Positions 35,214 to 47,675 of a stretch of DNA of 64,000 bases are shown here, piece after piece; positions within the stretch are counted from its first letter, which is position 1; each line of letters starts with the position of its first letter. A program made the position numbers and the translations under genes. Where the stretch lies: positions 62,001 through 126,000 of the forward strand of contig WBMZ01008655.1 in NCBI GenBank assembly GCA_013400975.1, read 5' to 3'. The notes under the pieces were generated by a model, which did no database searches, had not been told where the DNA came from, and worked only from the letters and a program-made list of their open reading frames with translations. The DNA is from Atrichornis clamosus. Its lineage: Eukaryota > Chordata > Aves > Passeriformes > Menuridae.

Positions 35214-37207
35214 TTGTGTAAAGGGGGGACCTTGAGGAAATTTCTAGAAGTGTGTTTGCCGCTTCCGTGTTCTGGAATTGATGTTCTGAGCTTGGATGGT
35301 GGGTCCATGGTATCACTGTCAATGACGACATATTGCACTAACAGTAGCAATGGTAACAGGAGTAATTGGTGGTAATAATACTAATGAACAACACTTTATG
35401 CAACAGAATTCTCAGCACCGCTGCTCAGTATGAAGACATGGAGAATTTCACTATGACTCCAACAAAGTGAACAGGATATTTTAGCAGTAATGCTAGAATA
35501 TTTTTGATGGTAACAAATGCTCATTTTCTTTGGTTACTTTTAGCGGATTTGCATATCAATGTAATGCAAATGAAAAGTCAAACTGCTGTTCACTGCCAGA
35601 CGCTTTACTATTTACACTAGGAGAAAAGGTTTAGAAAGCAAATAATCTTGCACTTCTAATTTTTACTTTGATATCTCTGAGACGTCTTAGTAATGCTACA
35701 GATAGTAAACAGAAAAATTATTAAGAAAGCACTTGACAACCACTTCCAGAGCTTCTAGCATGAAGAATGAAACTCATGTTCCAGTTAGTTGGTGCAAAGT
35801 AGCACAGAGCCTGGTGGAAAAGTTTTTTTCTGTGACCTTGGCTGCTGATTTTTGTTTCCTTCTATGTGGAACACCAGCATTCGACAAGGTGAGGTATCAG
35901 AGGGAGGTCATCTGTGAAGAGACAGAGATCTGGCCAGAACTGCAGATAATCCACAAAGCATCCTCTCACTACAACCACTTCCCTAAATCCAAAGACAGGG
36001 CTGAATAGAAGGGGATGAAGGCCTAGAGAAGAACTGAAGTCTGGCAAATTTATTTCCATATGAACATTTGGAAATGCCAGAATTTGGGTAATGGTCTCAA
36101 TGTGGGGAAAGCCAAATATCACCAAACACCAGAGGTCAAGCTTCAGAACAAATTTTGTCTTTTTAATTGGAGACATTGTAGTATAAGCAGAAACACTATT
36201 AAGCAATTCTGATATTGAAGAAAGCGTTACAAAGTGCATTTGGGCAGAGCAGAACTGTTTGATGGATATTTAGCACTTTTGAAGTTAGTTCCACCATCTC
36301 CCCCACCTTAGTACATGAAACTTTTTGGCCTATGGATGGTCTAGATTACTGTGTGAGCTAAATAAACCCTTAGCCATAATAAATAGGGAACGGTGCAGCA
36401 TTCCCTTGTTTGTTTCTTGGAAAACAAGGCATGATAGCACTTACTTATGACTTTCTTGCTTTTTTATATGTCTCTGTTCACTCTATGCACCTGGTGCCTT
36501 TTGATGATTCATTTTAATGTGTTCAACACATGCTCATACACAGACTGAGATCACGATAGAAAAGTGCTGCAGTGTGAGTATCCAGGGATCTATGCCCAAT
36601 CAGTTGTTGACAATGACAGAGTGACAAATGCTGTCAATATTGTATAATTGAAAGAAAAAAAACCCCAAAACCAAAAAAAAAAAACCTCCACGAAAATTCA
36701 GTCCTGGAAAATTCTGAAAAACACAGTTTTTCCAAGGGTTTGATGATATAGGCAAAAAGTCCTTCAAGCGCATATTTCCCTTGAAGAATGTAGATGGTGT
36801 CAGTACTGAAAGTCAAGCACACGCATATGTTCTGTGGTGATCCAAAGCTGTTACCACTGAAAGTGTATGGCTTTATCTCAGTTCCCCTTCTACTATGATA
36901 ATTTATGTCAGATTTATGATTTACTCTAGATTTGTGACATACACCAGACTGTCATTGTTCATAACTAGGTAGCTGAAGTAATCTCCAAAGTATTTAGTAT
37001 CATACCTAGGATGTGTGTTGATGGTACTCAGTAAGTTTTGCTGAAGTATGTGCAATTCCTTACAAGGGTATGTGGTACCTGGTACTGAAGAGGGATCCAG
37101 AGGGGGAAACTAATAACTCCTGTTATTCCAAAGTACTAAAGGCTGTCTTTGGAGTGCATTTCATTCTTGTTTTTTTACCTTTAAGAGCACAGATTACTTT
37201 TATTAGA

Positions 37208-37238
37208 TGGGCAGACAGACAGAAAGACAGACAGATAG
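37208..37238. repeat. (GACA)n-type simple repeat
   Basis: GGGCAGACAGACAGAAAGAC followed by AGACAGATAG: an imperfect tetranucleotide repeat. Confidence 0.85.
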
Positions 37239-40200
37239 TTATGGCTAAAAGTACCACAACAGAAAAACAATGTTTCTCATTTAAATTGTTTTGCTTTTCA
37301 GTCAGCTTGTCTTACTCAAAAGCAACAGAAGACCCTTGACTTCATTTATATTTCAAAGCACAGTCACTCTTAGACATCTGTTTTGGTGGAAGTTTAAACT
37401 ACTTTGCTGACTTTGTTACTTTATATAAATGTTTAAAGACAATTCAATAAAGTGCAATTTCTTTGAGACAGGTACTATCATGTCAGTTTGAGGTAATCAT
37501 GGCCATGCCTGCTTACATGTTTTTAATGCCATTTGATAGGTGTCACTGACTTTTATGAAAATCTTTGAGGCACTTCCTTATAGACTGTGTTTGGAATTAC
37601 TGTACATATCTCTTTCCTGGCCTCTGGCTGAATCTTACAATGTAAATAGGTTCATATGGCTGGCACAGAGAGGAATAAGGTGTGTATTACTAGAGCCAGT
37701 ACTTCAAAGGGGTATGCATGGTTTCAACCAAAATTAAGAACAGGAGAGCCCTATGTAGACACTTCTTTCTTTTTTTTTTTCCTTTTCTTTTTTCCTAGTT
37801 GTCTGTTTAAATGAAGAATGTCTGGGGTGAAGCTTTCCAATGAATTATTTTGAATAATTTAAATAAAGTTATATGTTATCCTACTTGGAGAGGTTTTTCT
37901 CTTTTTAAATGGTTTGGTTTGAGGCATAATAACTTAGAAACAAATTAGGGATGTTAGGACTTTACAATAAATCTGCATTATCAGCATGCTGAGCTGAGAA
38001 AAAAAAAAAGTGCCAGTACTTGTATTAAAAAGGAAATAAAATTATTTTAATATATGATTACCAGAAAAAAAGTCAGCTATATAAATGTTTTTTAAAATTT
38101 TGAAAAGCTGTATACAGTAAAACAACAAGCCTGTCACACGTAACTATGCTGCTGGAGGAACCTATATTTATGAATATCTTATTCACATTTAGAGGTAAGA
38201 ACTGCAACTGAATTAATGATATGAAGTTCATGCAAAATATTACTTTACATACTCTTAATATTCATAGAAGAGTTAAAGTAAGTATTCTGTTATTTCATTT
38301 TAGGCTTGGAATGAAAACTGTGCAAAAGCAAATATTTTTTAAAACACTTTCTTTGCAACCAAAGAGACACAACTGTTTGGAATGAGTTGCACTTGATCTC
38401 ATTAGCACTGAAGTTGGTCTGTAAGCACCAGTCTAAAGGACATGTCCCAAATGCTGCACAGTTATTTTGTGTTTCAGTCATTAATAGCCTCTTTTACTAG
38501 GGTCAGGCAAGAAAAAAATTACCCCAGCTTAGAATGGACGAACTTTAAGGCCAGGCTAGAGTACCATACTTGGACACAGAAACTACAGGAATTACAAAAT
38601 GTTTAAAACTTTCTTCTGTAGTTTATAGAAAATTATTTGATACCACATCTGTTTTTTTGGCCAAAGCTGTCCATTTAATAGCTTATTCTTCTCTTTCCTT
38701 CCTCCAGCATGTATTTTGCATACCACTTCTGGGGTTATTTTCACAATACCAAGTTACATTTTAGAGGAAGAAGAGAAGGACTTAAGATCTGAAGCCATAG
38801 CAGTTATGAGGAAGAAGCCCAGATAAAACTTTTTTTTAAATATCTGTTCAAATGGAGGACAGCAGCTCTACAACAGCTTTTGTCCTATAACAAGGAAGGA
38901 TGTGGACAGTCTTAATCCCTGCACGAATCCATACAGCACTTTATAACCCAGTTTTTCCAGAACCACTCGATTTCTGCTGCAGTATCACAACAGAGGAATA
39001 ATATACACTACCACCCAGAAAGTAACACCTTCTGTCTAAAAGCAATTTGCTGGACACAAATATTGTAATATTAATTTTATCTAACCAAAAAGACATCCTT
39101 AATTCCTACTACTTTCAAATGAAACCAAAAAAGACCCAAACTGGTTTTCTTCAATAGAATTTTGTGCAAGACATGAAACCAAGTGAATAATAATTAAGAA
39201 GAAAAGACAAGAAAAATAATGATGTTATGCTTATATTTACAGAAGATGAAAATCCTAAAATACCATCTGCAAATTTTGGATCATGCTACATCTGTTAGCT
39301 TTGGTCTTTCCTCAGAATATTAAGAAAATATGGTTGCACCAGCTGAAAGTCAATGTTGCTTTAATTTTCTTTATGCTGTGGAAGAAAAATCATCATTGGT
39401 TGCATCCTGTAGGTATAATCTATAATCTATTGAAGTCTATTGAAAGCATTATATTATTTAAGTGAAGAACTGGACTAGATTCATTACCAGGTACTTTAGA
39501 TGAGCAATAAAGATAGAATTTGGTGGTGTGTTTAAGACAGAAAGTCACAAGGACCTGACCTACACAAAAGTAAAGACAAGTGGCTCTTCTTAATAATAGA
39601 TGATGTAAATGTTTGCCAAGACAAATTGGAAAGGTGCTATTGATGCAAACATTGGGCAACATAAAACACCTCAAGAAATAGTTTGAGAGATCACTCACAT
39701 CAAAACAGATGCTGAACTTTACCTCAAGTACCTTTGAATCATTAGAAGTGAACTAAGAATCATGTTATTTAAAAAAGTAAAATGTATCACACTTTTTTCT
39801 ATCACACTCTAAAATATGTTGTAAATCACCGTGTTGCCATCTAAGCAAAGACTGGTGACCCTCACAGTTTGGTAACATTGGATTGTGTTCCAGAAAATTA
39901 TAGGAAAATTTTTCTTTAGATATGGACAACTCTGAAACTAAGAAAGCCCCAGATGACTAACATTATTTTGGTTTTTATCTCTTAGAGTTCTAATTATGAT
40001 GTGGATTTATTTAATGAAATTTTGACTTTTTAAATCTGTGCATCAGTGTTCCCTTTAGCTCTTAACACTCCTGACTGCATCCCTTCATTAGTCAGTAACA
40101 GAGCAGTTTACTGCTCTTTTGAGTTAAACCTTTAACTGTGATTTTTGTACCTGAGTGGACTTTTGTTCTCGACAATGCTGTATATTTTTCTCCTCCACCA

Positions 40201-40994
40201 TAAGCCAATTTTGCCTTCATGTTGTGCCGGGATATTAAAGACTTTCTTCCTCCCAAGAGCCTAACTAACTGTGTAAGTAATTTATGTTCAGCTACCTGCA
40301 TAGACACAGGATTGCATTCTGGGTGGCTTAACCCTGAAGGTCCTGAGCAGCTGGAGTAGCTTCTTGGTGGGCTGGAAATGTTAGACTTTGCACTTTCATA
40401 GTCCAGAGCTGAATTTTTGTTGAGCCATTGCCTGCCCTTTGAAGAGGTCTCTTCCCAAATGAGTGTGCACCAATGCACCAATACAAGATCAGTAAGACTT
40501 GTCTGATATTTAATGGTTTTTACTACTTAATTTAATTACTTTAATTTACTTTAGTCTTAATTGAGAACATCACTAAGCACTTGCACTCAAACTATTGTAA
40601 AACCTTGACATGAATGAACTGTCTCCATCTAAACCCATCCTCTTCTGGGCATGCAGGAGTGAGCTGGATACGCATCAGCCCCCGGCGTTCTCCCTGTGCA
40701 TGTCTCCTGCTGGTGTTGGTCAGTGACTGCCCTGAGCTCTGTATCTGAGAAGCAGATCCAGCTGCAGGTCCATTTTGGTAATTTTTCCACAGCCTCCCTC
40801 ATTATCACAAACACTGCGGCTCCCCACTGCAGCCTTCCTCAAGTCCCCAGCCAGTTGTATGCCTCACCTCTGATCTCAGTGTGAAGGCTCTAAATTACAT
40901 TATAAATGCTGTCAGGAATCAACTTGGAGGGATTACTCCAGGTTTAGCATCTTTACAAGAGCACTGAACCTTTTCAGCCAGAGAGATTTGAAAG

Positions 40995-41033
40995 ACACAC
41001 ACACAGAGAGGGAAAGAGAGGGAGAGAGAGAGA
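40995..41033. repeat. Compound (AC)n(AG)n purine-rich repeat
   Basis: Five AC units pass into an AG/GGGA-rich stretch of about 28 bases. The purine-only half could be polymorphic in length. Confidence 0.9.
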
Positions 41034-42599
41034 TTCACAAACTTTTAAATTGAAAATAAAACCTAGGAATGGAAAACCTCAATACAGAACGTTTTAGTAG
41101 GGTTCAATATAACAAACAGAACTAGCAAACTTATAATTCCATAGGTAGATATTCGATATTCACTTCTGATTGTTGTCTGTCAGGGACATACATCTGATTT
41201 TTCTGACATATATTTTGCTTTTCCAGCACATAGCATTCAAGAAAAATTATCTGTTAGGTGATTAGGTAGCTAAATTACCTATTTTCACATTCATTAATTA
41301 ACATGATAGTGCAGTCCTTTGGCCAAGTCTCTTTATAAGGTTTCTACAAATGTGCAGCACAATATTGTAATAGATTGGATAAGCTTTTCTCCTCATACTT
41401 GTAGAATTGTGTAAGAACTATATATAGGAATACTTTACTGTATGCATCTAGCTAAAAGTAGCAGAATTCCCACCCTACTCAGAGCAAGCCAATAATTGCA
41501 GTATTAGTCTTGGCATAATAAAGAAGACATGTAAGAGCATTTTCTAAAAAGTAATTTTTTAACAAGCATTTCTTGTGGTAACTTAAAGTTTTTTCCATCA
41601 TGCTTCTGCATAATAGGTAAAATATCCCAGGACTTTGTTCCAGGATGCAGCCCTTTTACCCTTTGCATTCAGAAATGCAGAGATTTTTCTTGTATTTCAA
41701 GTGACTGGGTATCTTATGTCACAATTACAGAGGTGCAGGTTGACATATGTATTTCAGCTCACTGCCCATAGGGTATTGTTGATGTCATGAGAAAAAGGCA
41801 GGTGTTTTGCACTCTTTTACTGAAGCTGTTCATAGTAGATTGGTCCAATTACAAATGCTCTTCAACACCTGTTTTGCTAATACTGAGGATTCAGTACTGA
41901 CCGTGAGTTGAAGGTTTGTGTTGTCTTCACACAAAGAAGACATCCCAGACAACAAAATTTGATCTTCAAGATTTCTCTGATAAGTTTGTTGCTTATACTT
42001 CTTTATAAAAATATATAAACAAACACAAGTTTGCCTTCCAGTCCATTCTAATTCTCTGTTTTGCACAAAAGTTCATGTCTCTAATTGTCACTTCAGGGTG
42101 CAATTTGCTTTCTTGTGGAGAGGCAGAAAAATATAAATTCTCCCCCCCTAGCCTATGTGGACTGCAATGAAATACAAGAAGTTTACGTTGTATAGAGCTG
42201 TTTGATTTGAGAAGCTGTGTCAGTGATTCCGTGCTCAGCTGATGTCTTGTAGCACTCATTACAATTGTGTACTGGAGGCACCACGTCTCATCTGGATAAG
42301 GTGCAACACAGAGGTCTGGCCTACTCTGAGGCCACTAAGGGCCCGTCTTTGAAAGAGAAACAAGTGTTGGGCACTAAACTTAATGTATCAGTGAAGTTGT
42401 AACTCTGGTGCTTCCAGAGGTGCACACGCACGTACACATGTGCTTTTAGAGCTCACGTTTCAGTGCTTCATTAAAAACACACAGAACATCCTAAGTGCTA
42501 AATATGATGGTTACTACTAGTTACTAGGATTAATAAAAAAAAATCTGATATTCGTCCAGATAAAAAGTTTTTACAGAAATGTCAAATTTTCCACTTTTT

Positions 42600-42770
42600 T
42601 CTTTCATAGTACTTGGGGGCCAAAGGGGACCATTAGATCATCTAGGTTCATCTCCTGTATGTCACAGGCCATTAACTTTCCCTCAGTTATCCTGTTTTAA
42701 GCCCAATAATTTGTGTCTGAGTAAATCACAACTTGTATATGGCTCCAGCCAGACATTTCCATCTGGACAA
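42600..42770 (-). mobile_element. Old CR1-type LINE tail fragment
   Basis: GGGGACCATTAGATCATCTA, then TTCATCTCCTGTATGTCACA, GGCCATTAACTTTCCCTCAG, CCTGTTTTAAGCCCAATAAT and TTGTGTCTGAGTAAA follow, in order, an old repeat that I recall from turtles and crocodilians ('agatcatctagtctgacctcctgtataacacaggccatagaa...cagttactcctgtattgagcccaataacttgtgtttgactaaa'). That repeat is usually classed as CR1/L3-like with its 3' end at this side. Resemblance fades after about 42770. It appears to belong to a much older layer than the two long CR1 copies. Confidence 0.6.
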
Positions 42771-45480
42771 ACTCCTTCCTCAGTCTCCCGTGACCCCGTA
42801 TTTCCTACAGAAGTCTTCTTGCTGCCTGTAAGATTCTCTCCAGAGTTACTACTCTGTAGAGGAGAAACACTGGCTCTTAGACCATACCAGGAATTGGCAT
42901 TAGTTGCCCCCTCTACTGGTTTTATTCAAGTTTGTCTCTTTTACACATTCTGATCCTTTGTCCAGGTCTTTAACCTCTACTCAAGCAAATACATGCATTT
43001 GCTATACTGTTTGGATCACTGTGTGGTTCAAGGTAATTTTACATAACCTCCTGTTCTCTGACCTCTTTTCTGGCCTATTCATTGAATATTTGTCTTTGTG
43101 GCTTTGAGTTATGTAGGGCAGCATAGACAGTAGACACCCATGTGCTTCATGTCTGTGCAAACAAACTCTTGGTAATTAGTGGTTTGCTATTGAGTTGGTA
43201 ATCCAGTGAAATCCATATTGCAGCATTTGTTAGGACTCTGCTGACAGCACTTGGGTTACGGAACCAATGGACTTTCTGCCCAGTGCAAGGCGTGGTGAGA
43301 CGAGGGGTGACCCTTGTGTTGCATCATGCTTGTTCTGCTTTCCACTTCCTGTTGCATGAGTTTGCCCTTGCAAAATATAACCATTACTTTATTATCTTAG
43401 AAGGAATAGCATAATAATAGCCTTCTCTCCTGGAATCATTAAAAGATATCCCACAGACAAGCCAAACACTGATAATCTGACTGGTTCTGGTGTCCTTGCT
43501 GATGGTTAAAGCAGCTTGTGTGTGTACCTGTCAGAGAGCCACCACAAAAACAGTGAGCGTTTCCCTCTCTTTCCATATTGGTCAACCAGTTAATGACATC
43601 TACATGTGTAAAGAACCCTGAAGCCACACTGCAAAATCAATATAAAGCAAACACAGTTTAGAAAACTAAATGAAATACTCAAGGTCTGATTTTAGCATTT
43701 AAGGGAACAATAGGTCAAATTCACTTATCTGTTTGCCAAATGATAATTTCCATTTTACCAAATAGGTGTCTGTTAAGGCTGGCAAAACTCCTCTGTTAGG
43801 GAGTAAAGGAGGGAAGAGAGGAAAGCAAGAGTAGCAGGGAGAGATGACCTTATTTTCCCTTTTCTGACAAAAGCAGATAACATTGCTAGATTGCAGAGAC
43901 GATTCCACAGGCCACCAAAGGTTATTTTGTGAGATTATATGCAATTTTCTCTTTTCAAACAACTCTCACTTTTAGTTTTATCATCTTGACAAAGCCCTCA
44001 GCGCTAACAGTTGCCTCAGAGATAGAATAAGTTAATGTTCACAGTGGTACAAGGAGTTAGCATGAGGCCAACTTCTCCTTTTAAATAAAAAGCTGTGCTG
44101 AAGAGCAGCTGTAAGAAGAGCAGCTATGAAGAGATGTTCTGTATCACTGATGCTACACATGTGAGTAAGGCAGGAGGGCAATGACACCAGCATAGCACAG
44201 CACAGCCTAGCAAAATCAGGTTTTTGCCTGCATAAAGTGATGGATTATGCTACAGCCATGTAATATCACTCTGAAGACTTGGTCCTAGCTTAGGTTAAAT
44301 TGCTGTTCCTCCCATTTGTGCACTTCACTAGCACATTGCCAGCTCATATAGCACTCAAAAATAACTGCATAAGATAATAGGTTTAAAGTAATTAATATGT
44401 AGGTGCTGCTTGTGGAAAAACAAAAGTCCTGTGAAAAGATGGGGATGTTATATGATATTTGGTATCCACACAGTAGTTGCAAGTGATGCCTCATCTCCTT
44501 TTTCACTTCTTTAGAAGACACAGGGGTGATTTTGAGATAATGAGTCACCACTCATTAACTTTTCATGGCAATGAGGAGGTAAAGGTATCCAATGTCAGGT
44601 ACAAAATGTCAAAACTTTAACTTGATGCCTATGTCAGAATGGTCACCTATGAAATCATAACCCACTAAACTCTTAATTTGCTGCAGACTGCAGCAGACAT
44701 ATGTGCTTGATGGTTATTCCAGAAGGCTGTGCCCTTACTAGAGGAAAGCAATTGTTTTAAATGAATCCACAGGTGATAGTTCATAGAGCTGTGACAATCT
44801 AAAGAACTCTGTAATTACATTACAATTTATACAGCCATGGAATTACTGGAAACATATTTATACCACCTGTTTAAGTGCAGACAGCCATAATTTTTTATTC
44901 CCAACAGCACTATTAGTTCCTCTCATCATATTACTTCGTCAAAATACTCAGTGTATCATTGCTCAACAAAGCAATAGATGGGATTGATAACTTGAATTCA
45001 AAAGACAGTTTATTGTGTTGGGTCTCTCAAATTACTGCCAAAATTCCTTTACATTAAAAAAAATATTATAAAGAAGAAGAAAAAGAAAGAAGAAAAGGCT
45101 CCATTCATTTTGGCACTGCTACCGCTGCGTGCCAGCCAGCATCAGTATCTGGCAGGGTAGTCTTGAATAACTCTCCAAAATAAATGTAGCAGATATCAGT
45201 CAGGTGTTTTCCTACCCTTGTCCAAACATTCACTAAGGAATATGTTTTTATTTTAGGCCCATATCCTACCAGTGTAATGAATTCGTCAAAAAAATCCTAG
45301 CTAAACAGGAGGAATCATGAAGCATTTGCCTTCAACATCTAATTTGGTAAGTCTGCATCTGCATCTAAGCTCCCTGTATTCCAGCCAGGTCTAGCCAGAC
45401 CTTACCATCTCACGTTGAAGCACTGAGCCCTGTAAAGCCCATTGAAGTCATCAAGATCCAGAATTTGCCGTATCGGTCCC
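42771..45480. other. Non-coding, no gene recognised
   Basis: No gene or further repeat family was recognised. An A/G-only stretch lies at 45070-45098. The part just after 42771 may be more of the same old element, unrecognisable by eye. Confidence 0.5.
45070..45098. repeat. Purine-only (AAG)-rich tract
   Basis: AAAGAAGAAGAAAAAGAAAG followed by AAGAAAAGG contains no pyrimidine. Confidence 0.85.
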
Positions 45481-45600
45481 AGTATTCTCCAAAACCACTT
45501 GTAGAGCCCGCAGTGCATGGCAGCACTGGTTGTAGCCTTGCAAAGCTCAGCAGGGTCTGTTGGTGTCAGCCCACGGGTTTACGTCACCCAGCACCCGAGA
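45481..45600 (+). repeat. Weak 5S-rRNA-like segment
   Basis: GCCTTGCAAAGCTCAGCAGG followed by GTCTGTTGGTGTCAGCC resembles the central part of 5S rRNA ('gatctcggaagctaagcagggtcgggcctggttag') with many changes. It could be a second 5S-headed SINE relic, related to the one at 32.6 kb. It is not a 5S gene, and the match may be chance. Confidence 0.3.
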
Positions 45601-47675
45601 CAGGGCAGCAGAGCTGCCTCCTACCCAGGATTTACAGGGAGCAACCCCCAGTGGAGGTGAGCAGAGAGGTCGCTCACAAAGGTCTCTTTAGCTGCTACCC
45701 AAATCAATGTGTTAATCTGCTTCTGTTGCTGCCTGTTTACAGTGATCAAAAGGATCAAACATACAGAAGCACCAGAGATGATATTAACAGGGCCTAATGG
45801 GTTATGCTAATGGATTACTGTATGTGGTTCATACATACACCAAACGGAGTTTTTGTCCAGTACTACAGACCTATCACTGCAAACTTTTGCAACTAGTGGA
45901 CTTGAACAATTAAGTTCAACTTGCTGCTATCACAAGATTCTTACTGTGAAAATGTAGCCAATTCAGCACTACAGAGCCAGACCTGCCCTATTTTTTAACT
46001 GATGTACGATGATCAACTTTTCCCAGTCACTGCATACTTTTCATACTTTCTTATCTTTGCATGCTGCATTATGAACCAACAAATTATTATATGTAAATTT
46101 TCCACATTCTTTGTATGAAGATATACAACAGCCCTTGTTGTTCAAGCAGGTTACACACTTCAATGTTACTTTCCTCAGTTTCTTAATATACTATTTTTAC
46201 TGTACCTTTTCCATGGAGAGGGATAGTATTTCCATTGTTAATTCTACTATATTTACTAACCAGGATTACTGAGACACTGGTCGTATGACCCTGACATGCA
46301 GTCTTAAGCAAGGTTTGGGCCAGGGCCACCTATCATATCTTCTGTGAGACTCACTTCTTGACCCACAGCAGTTACACCTACTCTTGTTTCAGGGAGCCTT
46401 CCAGGCACTGATACCAACTCGCACCAGGTGGCTCAAGACTATGCCTTTTTCTCCAAATCAGTTTAGCTGCATGAAAACTGTCTGTTGGAAACAGTCTCTG
46501 GATCACTGAACTCCCAAACTGCGCCTCAGAATTGCTCTCAAGAACACAAGGTGGATAGGTCAGGTTTTTAGGTAGTGTTTAGGACAGTTTTGAAGCTTTC
46601 ACCATTGCTATCTGCAACACTGCTCCTGAAGGGACTTGCTGGTGCCATTTAGGTCACCTCTAATTTGATTTGATGCCTGCAAAAGTCAATGGTTAGGTGC
46701 TCATTGACTCCAATGGACTTTGGCCCAAACACACAGATCTCTGGATTTCAGATGTCTCTGATTTGCAGGAGCATTTCAGTTGGTAAAGGTCAGAAAGGGA
46801 CATTTGCTCCTGACAGGAATCAGTAAAAGAGAAAGCCCCTGCCATGTATGCTATTTACTGATCTAGGTATTTGACATGTCAGCACAGTGTAGTAGGCAAA
46901 CTCTCAAAGGAAACATGTTTGTGACATAACTTATTTTAGTAGAACTTTGCATTTATTACAGCATCTTGGTTTTGTAATTTACAGGTACAGTCAGAAGGAT
47001 GAGTTTTCAAAATGTACCCCCAGAGTTTTATATTTTATTTTTACTGTATTTTAAATGCCAAATCAAAATTATCATGTTTAATTTACTTTATTCTCAGTGG
47101 TTTTGCTTAGATTTATGAATTACCTTGGATTAATTGCTATATAACATTCTGGTTTTATAGTGTAATTGGGTGTGTCTAAGTGCATTCCATTTTATTACTT
47201 GCTTTAGGGTATATTTTGGATGAACTGTATAATATAAAATAGATTTGGTGTTATGTTTTATATAAAGCCAGAGAAAGCACAAAAATTGCATGTAAGTTTC
47301 TAGGTTTACGGGTTCCATGTCCAGAAATGTTGAAGGACAAATCTGCTTCTTTTCCACCTTTTTCAATTTGTTCTGAGTTTTTCCATTTCAATTTTTCACA
47401 ATAACCTTTGAATTATTGGACATTTGTGTCAGTCAGAACAAAAGTAATAGTCCATGCTGTTTGATAGTTTAAATACTATATCATACCTTCTAAGACTTCC
47501 ACTGAAAAAATCAAATCAGAGCAACATCTAACAAAAGGAAAATAAATACCCCAAACAGGGTACTGACAGCCTCCTTGTACTGGATCATTTTTCTTTCTGG
47601 TCTTTGGAGGGACCAATGTGAAATACTTTGCATTAGCTAGCACACTGCAATGTTAACACCTGAAACTTCTGACTC
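45601..47675. other. Non-coding, no gene recognised
   Basis: AT-rich towards the right. CATTGACTCCAATGGACTTTG at 46704 resembles a motif frequent in old reptile repeats, but too little matches for a call. Confidence 0.5.

Larger units (their letters stand above)
34342..42599. other. Non-coding AT-rich stretch, no gene recognised
   Basis: Contains the (TG)n, GACA-type and (AC)(AG) microsatellites listed separately, A/C-rich runs near 36654-36691, and a GC-richer unassigned patch at 40630-40890. Open frames up to 129 codons have no family resemblance. Confidence 0.55.

Noticed and set aside
35862..36239. 125-codon minus-strand frame
   Set aside because: It overlaps another open frame on the plus strand; neither resembles a known protein.
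40092..40481. 129-codon minus-strand frame
   Set aside because: No recognisable domain and no supporting context.
42579..42953. 124-codon plus-strand frame
   Set aside because: It starts within the old CR1-type tail fragment and has no family resemblance.
45465..45797. 110-codon plus-strand frame
   Set aside because: It covers the possible 5S-like patch and has no family resemblance.
46690..46740. CATTGACTCCAATGGACTTTG as an ancient reptile repeat
   Set aside because: One short motif only; not enough ordered blocks to support a call.
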